A stretch of 64,000 nucleotides of DNA from Pohlia nutans (lineage: Eukaryota; Streptophyta; Bryopsida; Bryales; Mniaceae), in contig CM040091.1 of the NCBI GenBank assembly GCA_022496805.1, positions 21,938,336 through 22,002,335 of the forward strand. The letters run 5' to 3'. Shown here one piece after another: positions 58,068-64,000 of the stretch. Each line of letters opens with the position of its first letter. Position 1 is the stretch's first letter. A model generated the notes under the pieces. It was not told the origin of the DNA. It did not search any database and saw only the letters and a program-made list of their open reading frames with translations. Made by a program: the position numbers and the translations under genes.

Positions 58068-59921
58068 TTTAGCGCATAATGCACTATTTTGTAGTCCTTT
58101 GAAATAATAGGAACATCATGAACAGTGTACCCATTGATGAACATCATTTACTAAACTTTGGATCTTGTGTTCGCTACTTGATTATTGTTTGTTTTTTGTT
58201 TTTTTCAAGGTGGATGGTTTCTATTTGGCAACAAAAAAAGGATAAAATGTACAAGGCTATTCTAGATTCTACAATAATTATCTTAACGTTGGTCCAAAGA
58301 CCATTGTAAATAAAGAGTACGTTGAGGGTAGTTTGTTTACTACCGATATGCCTCAAGGGCATGGGTAGCAAGATCTATGCAAGGATCTATTCACTTTAAT
58401 TAAATATTTGGTAGGAGTTGCCGATCCTCATAGTCGAGTACCACATCTCTTTTCAAGCTAAGTGGCATATTCAATTGTTCATTTTGAACTTCTCTTTCCT
58501 AAAAAAAACAAAGTTTCTATCCTTAAGACATCTTATGCACAAAAGGGGTAAAGACCTAGGCCTATGTAAGTCTTTTCTATTTCCTTATAATGATGTTGGT
58601 AAGTATTTCCTACAATTTTGGTGATAAAAAATATCATTATAACTGAATTTATTACCTATTTTATCCAAAATAATAATTAAAAGGCCAACGGTTTTTTAAT
58701 TTATTATTTTGATATGTTACTGCTCGATTTTGGTATATTATTTTTTGTGCCGCCTAATTATTTTTTGCACTTTAACCAATTATTAGGCAAAAAACTATGT
58801 AACCCATTAGGAAGCTACGGTATAGGATGATACTACTTAAACCCTTTAAAGACATGCAATCTTTGTCATTTTTTAAGGTCATTTTTACAACTGTGTTTTC
58901 ATTCTTCTGAGAAATTTCTTTTTATATATTATTGTGTACACCAAAATGAATAAAAATATATAATTTATTACCTTGATTGATCAAATTAGCAAAAATATTT
59001 CATTGCCACAAAGTAAGTCATCAAAAAGTACTCTTGAGACCACCTTTTTTTTCCACAATTTGGAAGGCTAGATGAACCCAAAATTGAAAATTCTAAAGAT
59101 CAAAACAAATAAATATTCATTTTACACACTTCGGGGGAAAAAATGATTGAAAAAAACCTCATAGAATTATGCATGGTCAAAGTTTAGTTGACTTTCAAGA
59201 TATGAATTTTTTTGGGTGTGTGTATCTCACTAGATTTTGACTATTTTAAAAATAAACAATTGCAATAGATGGATTGGTAATTTTTGAAAGGGGATGTAGT
59301 TACAATTAGAAGCTAAGTTTATGTGACAATGACACGATATTTCCACAATTCATAGAATACAAATGGCATTCTTTCATATTTTTAAAAAAGTAGATTCGAG
59401 TGAAGATTCTCTTTCGATTGACTTTTCAAAAGGCGGCTCCATTGCAATACTCTATTAGAGTTATCTGTAAAGTAAAGCAAAAAATTTCCCCAAATGGAAA
59501 GACAAGGCAAAACTAGTTTTTTAGCTTGAAAAGCTGTGAAAACGAGTTTAAGCTCCTTTTTCTTACCAATTACAAGGCTTTGTGTTGTCAGGGAGATTCA
59601 AACCTTGCACCTCACCAATGCAAGAGAAGCTCCCCCACACCGCACTCAAGTTCCTCCTCATGCTCACTCAAAGCAAGTGCTTGGTGGCTTGTAATTGACA
59701 AGTGTAGAAAATATTGTATGAGTTATGAATTTCCAAAGTGCTAACTATAGGTTGACCTTTAAGCGATCCCAAACTCTGATGTTCAGATTGTGCACATTCT
59801 CATCAATAATAGGGTGTCATAATTTACTTGTTATGAAAGATTGAGCTAGGGACGCTTTTAGATATAGTTACCTAACCCTTTTTACTTTATGGATAACTCT
59901 GGAATGCTACGAAAACATCAT

Positions 59922-60170
59922 TTAACCCCTGAGCGCCCCAGCGCCCCAAATATGGCCTTTACAAAATGAAAGGTTGCCATATTTGACTCTTATAATCTTT
60001 TCAATGGTACGGTGAAATCATTTGTCCTTTCCCCCACAACTCCGGGCATGTCTCCACTACCAATCGGTACGGTCAATTTATGTGGATCTTGTTTTGGGTG
60101 ACAATTTGATTCAAATGAGTTGAGAAGGGTCAGGATTTTGGTAAACATGCTTTGGGCGCTCAGGGGTTAA
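59922..60170. mobile_element. TTAA-flanked MITE, 249 bp
   Basis: Ends TTAACCCCTGAGCGCCCC and GGGCGCTCAGGGGTTAA are inverted over about 17 bp. A palindrome-like CCCCAAATATGG follows the left end. Confidence 0.85.
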
Positions 60171-60774
60171 GCTCGACCTCTGATTCGATGTATTCTTTCC
60201 TTTTTCAATGGAAATTGTCCGTTTGTTTCGACCCAAAAAATAATAAAATAATAAAAATCATCTAAGAGTTCAAATACCATTCTTTTTTGACCCGGAAAAT
60301 CTTTTCAAGGCCTCTCTGACCTTTACTAAATACTGTAGCCCAGACATGGGGTAATATATTTGGTGAAGCGATGGTATTACCGCCAAGAGAGGATAGGTGG
60401 TGCCGCCGGCGCCTGGCCCTTCACTTCCCTACTACTACAGTACCCTGCACTTCCCACCCAATGAAATCATTCATCCATTTGTTCATTCATTCATTCATTC
60501 ATAACCGATTGAATCCCAATAATAGTAATAATAATAACTGCCTCCTGGCTCTCTCTCTTCCTTGCAAGGAAAGTACTAACTCGTTTGCATGCCCCCAAAA
60601 AACCATAAAAACAATTGCAGCTAACGCTAACTCCTGGTCAGTACTACTCCTGAGTGTATAGTCCAGTACCACCATAAGTATGGCTGCTGAAAACCTTCTC
60701 TTTCTATTCTACTCTAGTAGTGCCACCCGTCCTTCAAAATAGTCGAGGACGGGCTTCTTGCATGAAAAGCCCTG

Positions 60775-61087
60775 CTAAACGTCCTAGCGTCCATAAACCG
60801 GATCACGAACATATTCAAAGCCTTGCAACTTTCTCATACAACCTCAAATGACTTTCATTCAAGTCATCTTTGTAAGCCTATTAAATTCTCTATCAATTAC
60901 AATAAATCTCTTGTGATGGGGGACCTGTTGATTATATTGGAGAGGCCTCCAATTACAACTATGTCAAATTTGTTGTGTGCATTTTAAGCTTGCAATGGTC
61001 CTCTCATGTACATCTGAGCTATGCCAAATTCTATTTTTGAGGCTAGCATTTACTTATGTTCAAAAGGTTGGTACACTTAGGGGTTAA
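60775..61087. mobile_element. TTAA element, family E, copy 2 (left end degraded)
   Basis: Inverted relative to 29989-30326. Shared stretches include GGATCACGAACA, ATGACTTTCATTCAAGTCA and CTCTCATGTACATCTGAG. The right end is GGGGTTAA at 61080-61087; the left has lost TTAACCC and starts CTAAACGTCC. Confidence 0.8.
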
Positions 61088-61326
61088 TATTTGAACCCGT
61101 CAAAATATTCTCTTTGCCATGGTAAATAGGAAATTTTTGTTGTGGTTGTGCAACCCAACCCAACTTTCTTTTAGTTTTTCCGTTGGTAGAGCAACGTGCA
61201 CCTTGGAATATATAGAAGGGAAAAATGGATAGAATCATTCATATTCATAAACTAGCACTTAACTTCTCTTCGTATCCCCATTGATAAAGCTAATGGCCAT
61301 GAAATTGGAAACATGAAAGGCTAGGT

Positions 61327-61500
61327 TAGATAGATAGAAACACCAACCCAAATAAATGGGCCGGCGTGAATAAAGTGTCCGTTCGTAATGTCAATGACCC
61401 GATGCCCACGGGACAAAGGGACATTGGAACAATACTACTCTCCTCTTTCGAGGATGGACACTATAGTAACCAAAACAAAGTAACAGTATCAGTAACAAAA
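61327..61500. mobile_element. Solitary end of the Mutator-like element
   Basis: Matches the left end of 14511-16452: GATAGATAGAAACACCAACC, GTAATGTCAATGACCC, TTTCGAGGATGGACACT. No opposite end is visible before 61840. Confidence 0.75.
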
Positions 61501-61840
61501 AGGCTAGGTTACTTTATAATATCGTCTGTAAAGACAGTCATGGAAAGACCATCCAAGGACATCACATGCTAGTTTACATCATAGAAAACCCTATCCTAGA
61601 ATTGTCGGCAAACAACTTGCGGAGCCTCATGGATTTGCTTACATAGCCTATAAGCATTGAAAATCCACTCCGGGTGGTACACTATATTGAACAAATACAA
61701 GTATACGTGAGTGGACAAAAGGGTATTAATTCAAACATTGCCGTATGATGTATATATACAATAAACATATTTAGAGCTGAAAATATTGATGCATACTTAA
61801 ATCAAACATGTGTTTAAGCTTGAGTACATCTAGATACATA

Positions 61841-63482
61841 CAGTGGTCAGCACAAGTGTTCGAACAACGAGTGATATTCCCGAAATAGAAAGAGCAGTGA
61901 TCAAAAAGTCAATCTGTAGGGGATTTTTTGGCTTGCATTAATGACAAAGAACACATGGCATCTAATTGGCAGCATATCTTTCGAAATTAGCCACATGGAA
62001 GCTCTCCAAAACGAAATATCTGCAGGTGGTGTGTACAACTTAATATGCACACAAGTTGTGCACACTACCACCATCTCAATGCTAACATTGCTTTCAAGAT
62101 TTCATGTGCAACAATTTTCAGAGTTCGAGAGAGGTTTCCAGTGACTCATAATGGCTCCTAAGAGATGTGAGAATGAGAAAAAGGCGGTTTTGGAGATGTA
62201 CAAGCGAGGCAGTTCCAATGGTCAAATTTCAGCATTGTTGGGTGTTCCTCGAAGTACTTGCAGTGATATAGTACGAAGATTTGGTGAGAGAGGGAGTGTG
62301 AAAGAGAAAATTTCACCTGGTAGACCTCGAATTCTTGATGAGCGCAATAATCGTGATATTGTGAGGAAGTTAAACAATCAAAATACTAGTACTGCTGTAG
62401 CTATAGGAAGAGAGTTAAGGTCTATGGGCATGCAATTGAGTGATGATACCGTTAGAAGGAGTCTTCAGAGGCAAAGCCTGCAAGCACGTGTGAAGGTCAA
62501 GAAGCCACTTTTGACTAAGAAGCATCGAGCACGACGTTTTCAATGGGCAAAGAAGTGTAATCGTTTCACTTGGGAAGATTGGAGTTTTGTCATCTTCTCT
62601 GATGAGTCAAAATTCAACCTCTTTGGCTCAGATGGACGGCAATATTGTTGGAGAAAGAGTGGAGAAAGTCTTTTAGAGCAGCATGTGCAATGTACAGTTA
62701 AACATGGGGGAGGAAGTATAATGGTTTGGAGTTGCATGAGTTGGAAAGGAGTTGGTAAGCTTCATTTGATTGAAGGGAAGATGGATAGATACATATATCG
62801 AGAGATTTTGGAGACAGAACTTATGGAGACTATACACATGCAAGGTTTAGAAGAAGAGAGTGTCATTTTTCAGCACGATAATGATCCAAAGCATACTGCA
62901 AATTATGTTGTAGATTGGTTGCTTGCACAGAAGTTCAAGCTTATTTGGCATCCACCACAATCTCCTGACCTCAATCCTATAGAACACCTTTGGAATGAAG
63001 TAGATCGTCGCATGAGAAGGTCTGAGAGGAAACCTACTAGCAAGAGTGATTTATGGGAGAAGATAGAAGAAATTTGGTATAGTATTGAAGCTGATGTTGT
63101 TAGGAAGTTGATATGCTCTATGCCTCAATGAGCTATTGATGTTTATAAAGCAAAAGGTGGCTATACTCGGTGGTAGTCATTTGGATTGCTTAGACATTGC
63201 ATTCTTGAGTTGTAAAGTCATTTGGTAGCTTGTACTTTCATTTTATACAAGTAATGTACAATGTTTCTAGTTCTTGCAAAAAGAATTGTACATCTTAGTT
63301 GTATATTTGAATTAAACTAAATTTTTTGGGTTCACATTTCAACTTCGAAAGTTGTACTATATATTTGTTGCAACTATATGCTCTTATACACTTTTAGATT
63401 CAATTTTATGATGTAATCTGTAAGAATGGTAGCAAATTCTTTCAATTAGCTTCCTCTGTACGACTATTTATGCTAGCCACTG
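61841..63482 (+). mobile_element. Complete Tc1-like transposon (element Tc1-3)
   Basis: The element is 1642 bp flanked by TA at 61839-61840 and 63483-63484. Ends CAGTGGTCAGCACAAGTGTT and, inward from the right, CAGTGGCTAGCATAAATAGT are imperfect inverted repeats, so this copy is older than Tc1-1 and Tc1-2. It contains one transposase gene with a premature stop. Confidence 0.88.
62151..63131 (+). CDS. Tc1-type transposase, DD34E, C-terminally truncated by a stop
   Basis: The first ATG in frame starts a 326-residue protein. Residues about 5-50 form a helix-turn-helix (ISALLGVPRSTCSDIVRRFG), GRPR lies at 57-60, and the catalytic residues are D151 in FSDESKFN, D243 in QHDNDPKHTA and E278 in SPDLNPIEH, again DD34E. 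TGA at 63129-63131 interrupts the frame after SMPQ; the frame then stays open for 14 codons to TAG at 63174-63176, and that tail (AIDVYKAKGGYTRW) aligns with the end of Tc1-1 (IQAVLASKGKWTKY). The position corresponds to an arginine in the relatives, so a CGA to TGA change is likely. All catalytic residues precede the stop; whether the shortened protein works is unknown. Confidence 0.9.
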   Translation: MAPKRCENEKKAVLEMYKRGSSNGQISALLGVPRSTCSDIVRRFGERGSVKEKISPGRPRILDERNNRDIVRKLNNQNTSTAVAIGRELRSMGMQLSDDTVRRSLQRQSLQARVKVKKPLLTKKHRARRFQWAKKCNRFTWEDWSFVIFSDESKFNLFGSDGRQYCWRKSGESLLEQHVQCTVKHGGGSIMVWSCMSWKGVGKLHLIEGKMDRYIYREILETELMETIHMQGLEEESVIFQHDNDPKHTANYVVDWLLAQKFKLIWHPPQSPDLNPIEHLWNEVDRRMRRSERKPTSKSDLWEKIEEIWYSIEADVVRKLICSMPQ

Positions 63483-63487
63483 TACTG

Positions 63488-63602
63488 TAAGAATTCTCAA
63501 ATACTCGCAATTACTATGACTCACACTTTTATTCTAATGCCACAATAATTGTGAGAATACCAGATAAGTATGACTCATAATAATGACAATAAAAAGTGTA
63601 GT
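63488..63602. repeat. Dispersed hairpin repeat next to Tc1-3
   Basis: Matches the complement of 42045-42150 (ATTACTATGACTCACACTTT, CACAATAATTGTGAGAATA). It begins four bases beyond the TA at the right end of Tc1-3. Confidence 0.6.
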
Positions 63603-64000
63603 GATGAAGTTCTAATGTGATGAAATTTTAGTGTATGAACCCGTGGAGATGCTCTAATCATCCATTAAATCTCCTCCGTCCGAGACTTGTGGTACACTGA
63701 ATGAGTGAGTGATCCACGCGACCCCGAGGCATCCGTTGGCTGCCCATGGAAGAACAATCCACAGCTTAGTCTCACGTACCGCAACCAGTCCGTTTCATCA
63801 AGTACACACAATAAGTTACCAATTACTTAAATACTCAAGTACTGTACAGTGACTGCAATCTACTCTAAAATGATCTCTACTGTACTGTACACTGCAGTCT
63901 GGTATTTTTTGGGTGTTGGCTTAATTGTTTGCTTTTGACACTACTCTTTTCTTTTTCTTTTTCTTTTTTATTAATAAAAAAATAATAGTGCTACATACAC

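Noticed and set aside
59585..59700. Possible tRNA-like B box on the minus strand (AGGTTTGAATCTC).
   Set aside because: The rest of the stretch does not fold as a tRNA, and no SINE ends are visible.

Overview
The window looks like nuclear DNA of a land plant. Four things point there. A seven-exon gene on the minus strand encodes a thylakoid-lumen cyclophilin of the CYP38/TLP40 type with a chloroplast and lumen targeting region. A two-exon gene encodes a plant-style F-box/kelch protein. An elongator tRNA-Met gene carries the short intron that plant copies have. TTTAGGG-type telo-box repeats lie in 5' regions. The DNA is AT-rich, introns are long and full of repeats, and genes are sparse. Intact Tc1-type (DD34E) transposases are not what one expects in a flowering plant, so a non-seed plant is my guess, but the sequence alone does not settle this.

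Layout. 1-7.2 kb: two complete Tc1-like transposons (30-1651 and 5065-7184), a broken PD-(D/E)XK-type nuclease-like pseudogene, a Harbinger-type MITE and a nearly palindromic 967-bp foldback element that abuts the second transposon. 7.4-13.3 kb: the CYP38 gene, with MITEs or repeats in its introns. 13.7 kb: tRNA-Met(CAT). 14-17.3 kb: an 18-bp minisatellite, a 1.9-kb Mutator-like nonautonomous element and a purine/pyrimidine foldback element. 19.4-21.3 kb: the F-box/kelch gene. 21.3-30.6 kb: a large direct tandem duplication that starts in the F-box first exon; its second copy has accumulated nested insertions. 31-48 kb: AT-rich sequence with no recognisable intact gene but many MITEs. 48.85-51.14 kb: a hAT-like element with G/C-run termini that carries a broken F-box-like gene. 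51-61.8 kb: more MITEs and microsatellites. 61.84-63.48 kb: a third Tc1-like transposon, whose transposase ends early at a CGA-to-TGA-type nonsense codon.

The most striking feature is a large set of nonautonomous elements flanked by TTAA with termini of the form TTAACCC...GGGTTAA, at least a dozen with both ends visible and in several sequence families. TTAA target duplications and CCC-type ends are the signature of the piggyBac superfamily. At 28918-30388 three such elements are nested, each in a TTAA, and neighbouring duplicated sequence preserves the unoccupied sites. No piggyBac-type transposase is visible in the window, so the source of mobilising enzyme is unknown.

Cellular genes I would keep as functional are CYP38, the F-box/kelch gene and tRNA-Met. 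The Tc1 transposases at 385-1422 and 5278-6291 have complete catalytic motifs. Nearly everything else is repeat-derived.
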